Below are positions 24,978 to 33,811 of a DNA stretch of 64,000 nucleotides, piece after piece. The position numbers and the translations under genes were made by a program. The notes under the pieces are model-generated. The model worked only from the letters and a program-made list of their open reading frames with translations. It ran no database searches and was not told where the DNA came from. How positions within the stretch are numbered: position 1 is the stretch's first letter; every line of letters begins with the position of its first letter. This DNA is from DASZHJ01 sp035517495 (GTDB taxonomy: Bacteria; Pseudomonadota; Alphaproteobacteria; ATCC43930; CGMCC-115725), in the NCBI GenBank assembly GCA_035517495.1, contig DATIYT010000082.1:16122-80121 (forward strand), read 5' to 3'.

Positions 24978-25859
24978 GTGAGCGATCCTGCCGCACTCGT
25001 TGCGTCCATCGAGGCGAAGGCGGAGCTGCGACGCACGCCTTGCGGCTCGGGCTCGATGGTCTGGCACATCTGGGGCAACGGTCCACCGCTCGCGCTGCTG
25101 CACGGCGGCTACGGCTCTTGGACCCATTGGATTCGCAACGTTGAGCCGCTGTCGCGCCATCGGCGCGTGCTGGCGGCGGACATTCCGGGCCTCGGCGATT
25201 CCGATGCGCCGCCCGAGCCCTACGACTCCCCACGCATAGCCGCGATCGTCGCCGATGGCCTTGCGAACCTGCTCCGGCCGGAGGAACGGGTCGATATCGC
25301 CGGTTTTTCCTTCGGCGGCGTCATCGGCGGCCACGTGGCGGAGCGGCTTGGCTCGCGCGTTCGCAATCTCGTGCTGTGCGGCTCCGGCGGTCTCGGCATC
25401 CCGCGCCGCGCCAAGGTCGAACTCGTGAACTGGCGCATGTATCGCGGCAAAGAAAAGCAGCGCGCGGCGCATCGGGAAAACCTGGGGATCCTGATGCTGG
25501 CGGATCCCGCGAACATCGACGAGCTCGCGGTTTATCTCCAGGTGCACAATGCCGAGCGCGCCCGCACCAAGAGCCGCCCGCTCTCGCGGGTGGCGAGCTT
25601 GCGCGAAGCGCTGCCGCGCATCGGCGCGCGACTCCACGGGATTTGGGGCGAGCACGACATTACCGCGCGCGACGCCCTCGACGAGCACGCGCAGTTGCTG
25701 CGCTCGTTGCAGCCCGAGGCGACCTTCACGGTGATTCCCGGCGCCGGCCACTGGGTGCAGTACGAGGCGCCGGAGGCGTTCAACCGGGCGCTGGAAAGTA
25801 TTGCCTCCGATGTCACCCCGACCGAGCGTAGCGAGAGCCGGGGCGCAGGAGACCAGTGA
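24978..25859 (+). CDS. Alpha/beta hydrolase of the MlrC-TPP gene run
   Basis: This 293-residue protein has HGGYGSWTHWIRNV (oxyanion region), nucleophile elbow FSFGGVIGG with the Ser in GFSFGG, an aspartate in GIWGEHDITARDAL and His in PGAGHWVQYEAPEAF. It fits C-C or ester hydrolases of the MhpC/BphD type. A GTG start lies four bases after the TPP-enzyme stop. The last residues (about 278-293) are encoded by a REP-like repeat and were probably added by its insertion. The substrate is unknown. Confidence 0.85.
   Translation: MSDPAALVASIEAKAELRRTPCGSGSMVWHIWGNGPPLALLHGGYGSWTHWIRNVEPLSRHRRVLAADIPGLGDSDAPPEPYDSPRIAAIVADGLANLLRPEERVDIAGFSFGGVIGGHVAERLGSRVRNLVLCGSGGLGIPRRAKVELVNWRMYRGKEKQRAAHRENLGILMLADPANIDELAVYLQVHNAERARTKSRPLSRVASLREALPRIGARLHGIWGEHDITARDALDEHAQLLRSLQPEATFTVIPGAGHWVQYEAPEAFNRALESIASDVTPTERSESRGAGDQ
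25811..25845. repeat. REP-like palindromic repeat, copy B (inverted)
   Basis: CCCCG (25816-25820) pairs with CGGGG (25839-25843). The reverse complement of this stretch matches copy A at 11856-11893 with only a few changes through the loop (GCTCTCGCT-N-CGCTCGG). It lies inside the 3' end of the hydrolase gene. Confidence 0.7.
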
Positions 25860-25935
25860 CGCCGAGCCCGCATCGCCGCGACAACCGAAGACGGTGCGAT
25901 CTTGTAACGCGACGCTGGGTAGGCGCCTTTGTTCT

Positions 25936-25972
25936 GGGTCCCGGCTGTCGCTTCGCTCCGCCGGGATGACGG
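25936..25972. repeat. REP-like palindromic repeat, copy C
   Basis: GTCCCGGC (25938-25945) pairs with GCCGGGATGAC (25960-25970) around TGTCGCTTCGCTCC. It is in the same orientation as copy A. With copy B it forms an inverted pair between two convergent genes, a position where such repeats often end transcription from both sides. Confidence 0.7.
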
Positions 25973-25983
25973 TGGGAGCGACT

Positions 25984-27498
25984 CTACGACGGCCAATCCA
26001 TGATCCCGATGCCCGTGGGTTTGTCCGGAGCGACCGCGCCGGCAGGGAGGACCGGGTTTAGGCGGCGGACCTCGCTCGCCTTCAGTTTCGCCAACCGCAG
26101 CGCATGGTCCAGGAAGCGGTCGGCTTCCGTGCTGTCGATCAGGCCCTGAGTGAGGCCGCGGAATTTTCGTTGGTAGTCCGGCAGGCGCCAAGGCCGGCGT
26201 CCATTGGGATGCGCATCGGCGACCGCCAACTCTGCTTCGACCGTGCGGCCATCATCGAGCGTCACCACCAGCCGTCCTCCGAAGGCGCGTTTGCCGGGAT
26301 CAAGTTCGCGGTAGCGCCGCGACCATTCTCGATCTTCGACGGTGCGGATTTTGCGCCAGAGAGCCACCGTCGAGGCGCGGTGAGAGCGCTCGGTCGCATA
26401 GCTGCGCTCGTGATGCCATTCGCCGTCCTCGAGCGCCACTGCGAGGATGTAGGGGAGCGAATGATCGAGCGTCTCGCGGCTCGCATCGGGATCATATTTC
26501 TGCGGATCGTTGGCGCCGCTCCCGATCACCGCATGCGTGTGATGGCTGGTGTGCGCGACGATCTCGCGCACGGCCGCAAGGTCGATCTTTGCTCGCAACT
26601 CGAAGGCGAGATCGATGAAGGCCTGTGCCTGGTACTCCGCGGAGTATGCCTTCGTGTAGGTTTCGTGGATCGCGCGCGGCCGCTCCTGCGATGCGGGCAA
26701 TTGGAGCTCGTACACCGTCTCGCCTCCGCCCAGCATCCAGGCGATAACGGAGTCCTCGCCTTCATAGATCGGACTGGGGCTTGCCTCGCCGCGCATTGCG
26801 CGATCGACCGCCTCGATCGCGAGCTTGCCGGAGAAGCCGGGAACGAAGGCCTTCCACGAGCTGATCTCGCCCTTGCGCGACTGTCGGGTCGAGAACGAGA
26901 GATGCACCGCCTGATTGACGGCCTGGAACACCACGGGCACCTGAAGGTCCAGCAGACTGCCAATGCCAACCACGGTCGCGGGGCAGAGATGCGCCACATG
27001 GTCCTTCTTGTATTGGTGCAGCGAGATCGCTTTGACCAACGCCACGTGGACCTCATAGGCGACCGCGATGGCACGGGCGAGGGCGGCGCCGCCGCGCCCG
27101 GTTTGCTGCGTCACTGCGATGAGTGGCGCAATCGAGTCTCCGGGATGGGCGTAGTCGGCGGCGAGAAACGTGTCGTGGAAGTCGAGTTCGCGCACCGCGG
27201 TGGCGTTGGCCCAGGCCGCCCATTCCGCGTTGACGGTATTCGAAGGATCGAGGCCGAACAGCGTCGCGCCGCCGCGTCTCGGATTGGCCAGCGCCATCGC
27301 GCGCGCTGAGGCAACGGGAGCGCGATTGATCGCGGCGAGTGCCACCGCGGCATTGTCGATGACGCGTGCCGCCGCCATTTCGGCGGTGTCGTCGTCGATC
27401 GCGGTCATGGTCGCGAGCTCGGCGAGCTTCCAGGCGAACTGCCGCTCGCGCGGCAAGCGAGCCGCGGAAGAATGCACACGAACTTCGTGGCGGATCAT
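25984..27498 (-). CDS. MmgE/PrpD family dehydratase/decarboxylase-like protein
   Basis: This 504-residue protein belongs to the MmgE/PrpD family, which includes 2-methylcitrate dehydratase, iminodisuccinate epimerase and cis-aconitate decarboxylase. The N-terminal helical part has NPRRGGATLFGLDPSNTVNAEWAAWANATAVRELDFHDTF, written here as the family's conserved substrate-site region (about residues 70-110). The central part carries LVKAISLHQYKKDHVAH and LCPATVVGIGSLL. It overlaps the CoA-ester lyase start region by 4 bp, so it is the last gene of the CaiB-lyase-PrpD operon. The exact reaction is unknown. Confidence 0.87.
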   Translation of the reverse strand: MIRHEVRVHSSAARLPRERQFAWKLAELATMTAIDDDTAEMAAARVIDNAAVALAAINRAPVASARAMALANPRRGGATLFGLDPSNTVNAEWAAWANATAVRELDFHDTFLAADYAHPGDSIAPLIAVTQQTGRGGAALARAIAVAYEVHVALVKAISLHQYKKDHVAHLCPATVVGIGSLLDLQVPVVFQAVNQAVHLSFSTRQSRKGEISSWKAFVPGFSGKLAIEAVDRAMRGEASPSPIYEGEDSVIAWMLGGGETVYELQLPASQERPRAIHETYTKAYSAEYQAQAFIDLAFELRAKIDLAAVREIVAHTSHHTHAVIGSGANDPQKYDPDASRETLDHSLPYILAVALEDGEWHHERSYATERSHRASTVALWRKIRTVEDREWSRRYRELDPGKRAFGGRLVVTLDDGRTVEAELAVADAHPNGRRPWRLPDYQRKFRGLTQGLIDSTEADRFLDHALRLAKLKASEVRRLNPVLPAGAVAPDKPTGIGIMDWPS

Positions 27499-28400
27499 GT
27501 CTCGCGCGCGGCTTCACGGGCGGCGATGGCGCGCCGCCGCGCCAACAGCGCCCGCGCCCGCTCGACGATCGGCACATCGACCATGCGGCCATCGATCTGG
27601 ATCGCGCCCACGCCATCGACGGTCGCCTTCTCATAAGCCGCGACCACACGCTCGGCATGGGCAACCTCCTCGGCCGATGGCGCGAATTCCTGATTGAGGA
27701 TCGGCACCTGGCTCGGATGGATGCAGGGGGCGCCCACGAAGCCAAGCCGGCGCGAGCGGCGGATGGTCGCTCGAAAGGCGTCCAGATCGCGGAACTCCGC
27801 GATCGAGCCGACGAATCCCATGGGCATGATCCCTCCGGCGCGCGCGGCGATCACCATCTGCTGCTTCGGAAAGAACAGACCCTCGGCCTCCGGGACCATT
27901 CCAACCGAGGTTGCGAAATCCTCGGCGCCCAAGGTCATGGCCACCACGCGAGGATGGGCGCCTGCGATCTCCTCCAGTCGGAAGAACGCGGCGGCGGTTT
28001 CCACCATCGCGAGGAAACGGGTGTGGCCTTCGGCGAGGCCGCGCTCGGTTTCGATTTCGGCCGCCACCTCGGCCAGAAGCTGCACATGGCTCGCGCTCTC
28101 GATTTTCGGCAGTGCCAGCGCCGTCACCCGCGCCGAGATTGCGGCCTCGATGTCGGGGATCGCGAGGCGGAGCGGCCGGTTGATGCGGACCACGATGTCG
28201 GCGCCACCTGCTGCCGCGATCTCCGCCGCCTCCTGGAGCACGCTCCGTGCGCGTGGCTTTTCGGCCGAAGGCACGCTGTCTTCGAGGTCCAGGATAATGG
28301 CGTCGGCGCCGCGCTTGGGTGCCCCTTCCACGAATTTGCGTGCAATCGCCGGCACGAACAGCATCGAGCGCCAGAGCGGCAGCTCCCGTTTCTCGCCCAT
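27495..28400 (-). CDS. HpcH/HpaI-fold CoA-ester lyase (CitE/citramalyl-CoA lyase-like)
   Basis: This 301-residue TIM-barrel protein resembles malyl/citramalyl-CoA lyases. The opening LWRSMLFVPAIARKF and ADAIILDLEDSVP are the CitE signature, with the Mg-binding Asp/Glu in LEDSV. A second acidic stretch lies at MTLGAEDFATSVG (about residue 150), and the barrel end has GFVGAPCIHPSQV. It should cleave a 3-hydroxyacyl-CoA into two smaller products. It shares one base with the CaiB stop (TGATG) and overlaps the PrpD start by 4 bp. Confidence 0.88.
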   Translation of the reverse strand: MGEKRELPLWRSMLFVPAIARKFVEGAPKRGADAIILDLEDSVPSAEKPRARSVLQEAAEIAAAGGADIVVRINRPLRLAIPDIEAAISARVTALALPKIESASHVQLLAEVAAEIETERGLAEGHTRFLAMVETAAAFFRLEEIAGAHPRVVAMTLGAEDFATSVGMVPEAEGLFFPKQQMVIAARAGGIMPMGFVGSIAEFRDLDAFRATIRRSRRLGFVGAPCIHPSQVPILNQEFAPSAEEVAHAERVVAAYEKATVDGVGAIQIDGRMVDVPIVERARALLARRRAIAAREAARET

Positions 28401-29614
28401 CAGATCACCCCTTTCTCGCGCAGCGCCGCCTGCTCCTCTGCGCTGATGCCGAGGAGATCGCCAAGGATTTCCTGATTGTGCTGGCCGAGGGTGGGGCCGA
28501 GCGCGTCGATGCCGCCGGGGGTTCGGCTCAGTCGCGGCACGACGTTGGGGACGGCGATCTGGCCGACGCGGGGGTCGTCGACGATCCGGATATTCTCGCG
28601 CGCGCGATATTGCGGGTCTTGGAAAATTTCATCGATGCCGTAGACCGAACCGCAGGGCACCTGATGCGCATCGCACGTCGAAAGCACCTGATCGCGATCG
28701 AGACCCGTGGTCCAGTGCGCGACGAACGCATCTACTTCATCCCGCGCGGCGGCACGCTGGGCATAAGTCGTGTACTTGCCGCCGGCGGCGACCTCGGGCC
28801 GACCCATCGCGACCGCAAGCCGCTCGAATATCTTGTCGGTGGTGCAGGCGATCGCGACCCACCGCCCGTCCTTGGTCGGGTAATGACTGTGCGGCACGGC
28901 GTTGGTGGTGGCTGGTCCCATGCGCTGCCGGATGCGGCCGGTGTAGTGATAGGCCGAGGCGACCTCGTCCAGGATGCGGAATACCGTCTCGTAGAGTCCG
29001 ATGTCGATCACCTGGCCTTCGCCGGTGGCATCGCGCGCGCGCAGCGCCAACAACACGCCGTAAGCGCCGAAGATGCCCGAGAGGTAATCAGGGAGGGTCG
29101 CCGAACCCGGCGTCACCGGCGGGCGGTCCGGGTAGCCTGCGAGGAAAGCGAGGCCGCCAAAAGCGTTGGCGATCCGCCCAAAGCCGGGACGGTCGCGATA
29201 GGGACCGGTCTGCCCATAGCCGGTGATGCGCAGCATCACCAGCCTTGGGTTCAAAGCTCTCAGCGTTTCGTAACCGAGCCCCCAGCGTTCGAGCGTGCCG
29301 ACCTGGAAATTTTCGACGACCACCTCGACCTGGGGCACCAAGCGCTTCACGATCGCCGCCCCCTCCTTTGTGCGCAGATCGAGCGTCACCGACTTCTTGT
29401 TGCGCTGCTCGCTCAGGAAGATAAGGGTGTCCGAACCCTTGGTGGGCGTGCCGAAGCGGCGGAAGGGATCGCCCACTTTCGGCAGCTCGAGCTTGATCAC
29501 TTCGGCGCCGAATTCCGCCAGCAAGGCGGTGCAGAAAGGGCCGGAGATATAGCTCGAGAGATCGAGGACGCGCACGCCTTGCAGCGGCCTCTGAAGCAGC
29601 GGGGTGTCGTTCAT
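28400..29614 (-). CDS. CaiB/BaiF family CoA-transferase
   Basis: This 404-residue class III CoA-transferase moves CoA between carboxylic acids. It opens GVRVLDLSSYISGPFCTALLAEFGAEVIKLE. YGQTGPYRDRPGFGRIANA precedes the catalytic aspartate in ATLPDYLSG (about residue 168). It is the first gene of the operon with the lyase and PrpD proteins, supplying the CoA ester the lyase would cut. The donor and acceptor acids are unknown. Confidence 0.9.
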   Translation of the reverse strand: MNDTPLLQRPLQGVRVLDLSSYISGPFCTALLAEFGAEVIKLELPKVGDPFRRFGTPTKGSDTLIFLSEQRNKKSVTLDLRTKEGAAIVKRLVPQVEVVVENFQVGTLERWGLGYETLRALNPRLVMLRITGYGQTGPYRDRPGFGRIANAFGGLAFLAGYPDRPPVTPGSATLPDYLSGIFGAYGVLLALRARDATGEGQVIDIGLYETVFRILDEVASAYHYTGRIRQRMGPATTNAVPHSHYPTKDGRWVAIACTTDKIFERLAVAMGRPEVAAGGKYTTYAQRAAARDEVDAFVAHWTTGLDRDQVLSTCDAHQVPCGSVYGIDEIFQDPQYRARENIRIVDDPRVGQIAVPNVVPRLSRTPGGIDALGPTLGQHNQEILGDLLGISAEEQAALREKGVI

Positions 29615-29758
29615 CGTCGGACCCTAGCGCTCTGCCTTTGCCGCGGGCAAGCCCGTTCCGCCGATCGCTTCGGCCCCGCCCGTATCGATCAACGGCGACA
29701 AGCGCCGGCCGGCGGATCAGATTACCGCCGTCGCAAGCCCAACGAGTGGAGATGGCAA

Positions 29759-30082
29759 ATGACCGAGAAACCGAACCTGTCCTCCGGCACCCTGGCATTG
29801 GCGGTGACCTGGGAGGCCAAACCCGGAGAAGGCGGTCGCGTGGCGGAGTTGCTCGCGCGTATGGCTGACGCGGTTCGAAAAGCGGAACCCGGCACGCTGC
29901 TGTTTCTCCCGCATCGTTCGCCCGAGAATGACCACGTGTTTTTTCTCTATGAGCTTTACGTCGACGAAGCGGCATTCGCGGCGCATCAGCAAACCCCGCA
30001 TTTCAAGTCGATCGTGCTGGAGCAGGCGTTACCAAGGCTAGCGCGTCGCGAGCGCGTGCGGTTCATCCCGTTCAATGGATGA
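29759..30082 (+). CDS. Putative quinol monooxygenase (ABM domain)
   Basis: This 107-residue ABM-fold protein has LALAVTWEAKPGEGGRVAEL as first strand-helix, then EPGTLLFLPHRSPENDHVFF and YELYVDEAAFAAHQQTPHFK, the pattern of YgiN-type quinol monooxygenases. GGAG at about 29748-29751 precedes the ATG at 29759. It is divergent from the CaiB operon and converges with the Gfo/Idh gene across 3 bp. Confidence 0.82.
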   Translation: MTEKPNLSSGTLALAVTWEAKPGEGGRVAELLARMADAVRKAEPGTLLFLPHRSPENDHVFFLYELYVDEAAFAAHQQTPHFKSIVLEQALPRLARRERVRFIPFNG

Positions 30083-30085
30083 CGC

Positions 30086-31237
30086 TCAAACGGAGAGCTG
30101 GGCGAGGTCGATCCATCGGCGCTCCTTCTCGCTCCTATACGCGGCGTCGGCGAGTTGGACGCCTTTGGCGCCTTCGAGCAGGGTCGAAACGAACGGGGCA
30201 TCTTCCGCCCAATGCCGCAGGAACGACTCCCAGCAGGCGCGGAACGGGTTCTGGTGCGGGAGATTGTCCGGCACCTCCGACCATTGCTCGTGAAAGCGCA
30301 TGCTCTGCGGCTCATCGGGATTGAAGAACGGCTTCGGCGTATTGGCGAGAGACTGCGTCCAGCAGCGATGCAGTCCCGCCAGCGCCGAACCGGTCGTGCC
30401 GTCGACTTGCAGCGTCATGAGGTCGTCGCGTCGCACCCGCGTGCACCAGGAACTCGAAACCTCGACGATCGCGCCCGATTGCAACTCGATCGTCGCGTAG
30501 GCTGCGTCCTCCACATCAACGCCATAGCTGTTGCCGCGCTCATCGACGCGGCGTGGCGTGAGCGTCGCGGTCCGGCAGCTTATGGCTCGCATCTCGCCGA
30601 GGAGCCGGTCGATCATGTACCGCCAGTGCTGGAACATATCGAGCACCAGGCCGCCGCCCTCGGCACGGCGGTAGTTCCAGCTCGGACGCTGGCAGGGCTG
30701 CAACGTGCCGTCGAACACCCACCAGCCGAATTCAAGACGCGCCGCGAGCAGCTCGCCAAGGAATCCGCTGTCTCGGACCAGTGCGAGCTTGCGCGGTCCG
30801 GGGAGGTGCACCTTGTCTTGGATCACGCCATTCTTGAGGCCGGCTTTCGCGGCCGCCCGCGCGATCGCGAGCGCATCCTCCAGCGTCTCCGCCGTCGGCT
30901 TTTCAAGATAGAGGTGTTTGCCGGCAGCGATGGCGCGGCGCGCCAGTACGGCGCGGCCACCCGTTGCCGAGCAATCGAAGAAGATGTCGACCTTGGGGTC
31001 GGACAACGCCGTGTCAAGATCGGTGCTCCAGCGCTCGATGCCCAGGCTCTGCGCCAGCGATCGAAGCTTCTCGACGCTGCGGCCGAGGATGATCGGCTCG
31101 GGAACCAGGCGGTCGCCGTTCGCGAGCGCGAGGCCGCCTTCGCGCCGGATCGCCAGCAAGGCACGTTGGAGATGGTTCGTCGTCCCCATGCGTCCCGTGG
31201 CGCCGTTGATCGCGATGCTGACGGTGCGAACGGACAT
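30086..31237 (-). CDS. Gfo/Idh/MocA family oxidoreductase
   Basis: This 383-residue protein should be an NAD(P)-dependent sugar or polyol dehydrogenase. The N-terminal Rossmann fold starts IAINGATGRMGTTNHLQRA, and the family EKP motif is in YLEKPTAETLEDAL (about residue 104). The C-terminal beta-sheet domain follows. Start MSVRTVSIAI was chosen; the longer frame upstream overlaps the amidohydrolase and looks non-coding. Only 8 bp separate it from the amidohydrolase stop, so the two form an operon. Confidence 0.87.
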   Translation of the reverse strand: MSVRTVSIAINGATGRMGTTNHLQRALLAIRREGGLALANGDRLVPEPIILGRSVEKLRSLAQSLGIERWSTDLDTALSDPKVDIFFDCSATGGRAVLARRAIAAGKHLYLEKPTAETLEDALAIARAAAKAGLKNGVIQDKVHLPGPRKLALVRDSGFLGELLAARLEFGWWVFDGTLQPCQRPSWNYRRAEGGGLVLDMFQHWRYMIDRLLGEMRAISCRTATLTPRRVDERGNSYGVDVEDAAYATIELQSGAIVEVSSSWCTRVRRDDLMTLQVDGTTGSALAGLHRCWTQSLANTPKPFFNPDEPQSMRFHEQWSEVPDNLPHQNPFRACWESFLRHWAEDAPFVSTLLEGAKGVQLADAAYRSEKERRWIDLAQLSV

Positions 31238-31245
31238 GACCGCGC

Positions 31246-32484
31246 TCAGGCCGGGCGGTGCAGCGTGGCGGGCACGCGCGTGACGGTGCGGCGCCCGCGT
31301 TTGAAGGCGTGCAGCACGGTCGCTACCGTCGCCACCGCCTCGGCTTCGCTTGTCGCGTCGATAACCGCGAGATCGGCCGGCATTCCGATCTTGAGTCCGT
31401 AATCCCCGAGATTCATGATCCCCGCCGCATCGCTGGAAATCATGTCGAAGCACGCGGTCAAGTCCTCGGTGCTGCCGACTTGCAGCGTGTTGGCATGCAG
31501 GTTCGCCATGCGCAGCAGAGAGCAATCGCCAAAGGGCGTGAAGGGGTTCAGGATGTTGTTGCTGGCGATGGAACAGGTGACCCCCAGGCGGTCGAGGGCG
31601 TTCACGTCCACGATGCCGCGACGGACGTCGAAGGTCTGCTCGCGGCCCATCAGGAATAAATCAGTTGCCGGCAGCGCCGTCACGGCGACGCCGGTTTCGG
31701 CGAGACGCCGGGCGATCGGCGCCTGCTGCTCCGGCGGCATGGTGGAGAGCTTGGTCACGTGCCCCACATTGACGCGCCCGCCATAGCGGTGCTCCGCGGT
31801 CAAATCCATCACGAGCGGCAGGTCCATTCCTTCAGGGCTGTTCCCGAAGTCGAGATGCAAGTCCACGTCGATGCCGTGCGCGCGGCCCAGCTTGAAGACT
31901 CGGCGAATCTGCGTGGCGGGATCGGGATCGTAGCGCGGCGCGCCGCCGACCGCCGCGATATGGCTGCCACTTTCGACCGCCTCGACCAGCAGATCCTCGG
32001 CGCCGGGCACATTGGTCATGCCCTCCTGCAGGAACACGCAGATTTCGAGATCGATCGCCCAGGCGTAATCCTTGGCGAGTTGCTGGATCGCCTTGAGGCC
32101 GGTGAGCCCCAGGGGTGGGTCGACCTCTATGTGGTTGCGCATGCGGGTGGTGCCCTGCAGGATCGCCGCCTCCAACGTCGCCCTGGCGCGCGCGTAGACG
32201 TCCTCGGCGGTGAAATCACCCTTTACCGCCTGCACCCGCCGCACCGTTTGCGCCATGCGGCCCTGTTCGGGCGAACAGCGGTCGATGATCCGCGACTTGT
32301 CGAGATGAATATGCGACTCGACGAATCCGGCGCAAACGAGCTTGCCTTTGAGATCGAGCGTCTCGCGCGCTTCCGCCGAGATGCCGCGGTCGATTGCGGC
32401 AATCTTGCCGTCGCGCACGGCGATATCGAGCGTGCCTTCCTTGCCGCGCCCGGCGAGCACGGCGTTGCGCAAAATCAGGTCCAT
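31246..32484 (-). CDS. Amidohydrolase family protein, cytosine-deaminase-like
   Basis: This 412-residue protein has the amidohydrolase layout: N-terminal beta domain MDLILRNAVLAGRGKEG, the HxH metal motif in FVESHIHLDKSRI (about residue 60), DVDLHLDFGN and GHVTKLS mid-barrel histidines. Where E. coli CodA has the catalytic/metal Asp in FGHDDVFDPW, this protein reads IASNNILNPFTPFGDCSL, so Asp is Asn. That suggests a subfamily with changed chemistry rather than a true cytosine deaminase. Start MDLILR was chosen over an ATG 51 nt upstream. It probably forms an operon with the Gfo/Idh gene. Confidence 0.85.
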   Translation of the reverse strand: MDLILRNAVLAGRGKEGTLDIAVRDGKIAAIDRGISAEARETLDLKGKLVCAGFVESHIHLDKSRIIDRCSPEQGRMAQTVRRVQAVKGDFTAEDVYARARATLEAAILQGTTRMRNHIEVDPPLGLTGLKAIQQLAKDYAWAIDLEICVFLQEGMTNVPGAEDLLVEAVESGSHIAAVGGAPRYDPDPATQIRRVFKLGRAHGIDVDLHLDFGNSPEGMDLPLVMDLTAEHRYGGRVNVGHVTKLSTMPPEQQAPIARRLAETGVAVTALPATDLFLMGREQTFDVRRGIVDVNALDRLGVTCSIASNNILNPFTPFGDCSLLRMANLHANTLQVGSTEDLTACFDMISSDAAGIMNLGDYGLKIGMPADLAVIDATSEAEAVATVATVLHAFKRGRRTVTRVPATLHRPA

Positions 32485-32543
32485 GTGTCCCCTCCCATCT
32501 CTCCGGACCATGAGACGGTAGCGGCTTCGAGGCAAGCCGCCTA

Positions 32544-33761
32544 GTGTGGGGACGTTTGATAACGTCCATCCCGATCCGAAGGGACGTCGCGCAGGCCATG
32601 CTCTCCGACCCCCGGCGTCTCGCCATCGTGCTCGCCGGTCTTTGCTGCTTTATCAACCTCTATGCGACGCAGCCGCTGCTGCCGCTGTTCGCGCGCGAAT
32701 TCCACGCGAGCAGCGCCCAGGTGAGCATGACCGTCAGCGCCACCACTCTTGCGGTGGCGCTGGTGGCACCCTTCATCGGGATCGTCGCCGACGTGTTCGG
32801 GCGCAAGCGCATCATCGTGGCGGCGCTGAGCCTTTTGGTGTTGCCGACCGTGCTTATCGCGCTCAGCTCGTCGCTCAGGGAACTTGTGCTTTGGCGCTTC
32901 GTGCAGGGGCTCTGTCTGCCCCCGATCTTTGCCGTCATCGTTGCCTATATCGGCGACGAATGGCCGCGCAGCGAAGTGACGGGCGTGACCAGTCTTTACA
33001 TGGTGGCAAGCGGTCTCGGCGGATTTCTCGGCCGTCTGCTCACGGGGTTGATGACGGACTATTGGGGTTGGCGCGCCGCATTCTTGACCATCGCCGCCAT
33101 CACCATGGTCTCCGCGTTCATCGTCGGGTTCGCGTTGAGCCGCGAACGGCGCTTCGTGGGCGCGGAGAATTTTCTGCATTCGTTGCAGATGATGCTGGCC
33201 CATTTCGGCAATCCGGAATTGCTGACCACGTTCATGGTGGGGTTCGCCACTTTGTTTTCGTTCGTGGCGACGTTCACCTATGTGAATTTCTATCTGGCGG
33301 CGCCGCCGTTCAATCTCCCGGCCTCGGCGCTGGGGTCGATATTCGTTGTCTATCTGGTGGCGGTCGCGGTGACGCCGCTCACCGGCGGCTGGATCCGCCG
33401 CTTCGGCCGCCGCGCGTTGGTCCTGGTGTCGAGTGTCGTTTGGTGCCTTGGACTGGCGATAACCCTGGTGCCCTGGCTTCCCGCGATCATCCTCGGCCTC
33501 GCCATTCTCGCATGCGCCGGTTTCACGCTGCAGACGACCGCAACGAGTCTGTTGGCGGAACGCGCGATCGCCGCGCGCTCGTCCGCGGTCGGCATCTACG
33601 TTAGCTGTTATTACATCGGCGGCAGCGCGGGCGCGGTGGCGCCGGCCGTTGTCTGGGCGCATGCGGGCTGGCTGGGTTGCGTTGCCTTGGTGAGTGCGGT
33701 GCTGCTGGCGACGGCGGCGCTCGCGGCCCGCTTCTGGCGCCCAACCGCAGGCGGAAGCTGA
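32544..33761 (+). CDS. MFS transporter
   Basis: This 405-residue 12-TM carrier starts LAIVLAGLCCFINLYATQPLLPLFAREF, typical of YnfM-like efflux proteins. Motif A is present between TM2 and TM3 as GIVADVFGRKRII. It uses GTG at 32544; an internal ATG at 32598 is an equally plausible start. It is divergent from the amidohydrolase operon with a 59-bp gap and may move a related compound, but that is inference. Confidence 0.85.
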   Translation: MWGRLITSIPIRRDVAQAMLSDPRRLAIVLAGLCCFINLYATQPLLPLFAREFHASSAQVSMTVSATTLAVALVAPFIGIVADVFGRKRIIVAALSLLVLPTVLIALSSSLRELVLWRFVQGLCLPPIFAVIVAYIGDEWPRSEVTGVTSLYMVASGLGGFLGRLLTGLMTDYWGWRAAFLTIAAITMVSAFIVGFALSRERRFVGAENFLHSLQMMLAHFGNPELLTTFMVGFATLFSFVATFTYVNFYLAAPPFNLPASALGSIFVVYLVAVAVTPLTGGWIRRFGRRALVLVSSVVWCLGLAITLVPWLPAIILGLAILACAGFTLQTTATSLLAERAIAARSSAVGIYVSCYYIGGSAGAVAPAVVWAHAGWLGCVALVSAVLLATAALAARFWRPTAGGS

Positions 33762-33776
33762 TCTCAATGTGTCTTT

Positions 33777-33811
33777 AACATGTTGACAAAACTCATGTTT
33801 TTCCCCATTAT
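33777..33811 (+). promoter_or_regulatory. Strong sigma70-type promoter overlapped by an inverted repeat
   Basis: TTGACA (33783-33788), a 17-bp spacer and CATTAT (33806-33811) form a near-consensus promoter reading towards the small secreted protein at 33949. AACATG (33777-33782) and CATGTT (33794-33799) flank the -35 box as a perfect 6-bp inverted repeat, which looks like a repressor site. This would give a leader of about 130 nt. Confidence 0.6.

Noticed and set aside
28319..30082. 587-codon frame that runs through the CaiB gene in antisense and ends in the ABM protein
   Set aside because: Only the last 107 codons (from 29759) look like a protein. The rest is antisense to CaiB, so the start was moved to 29759.
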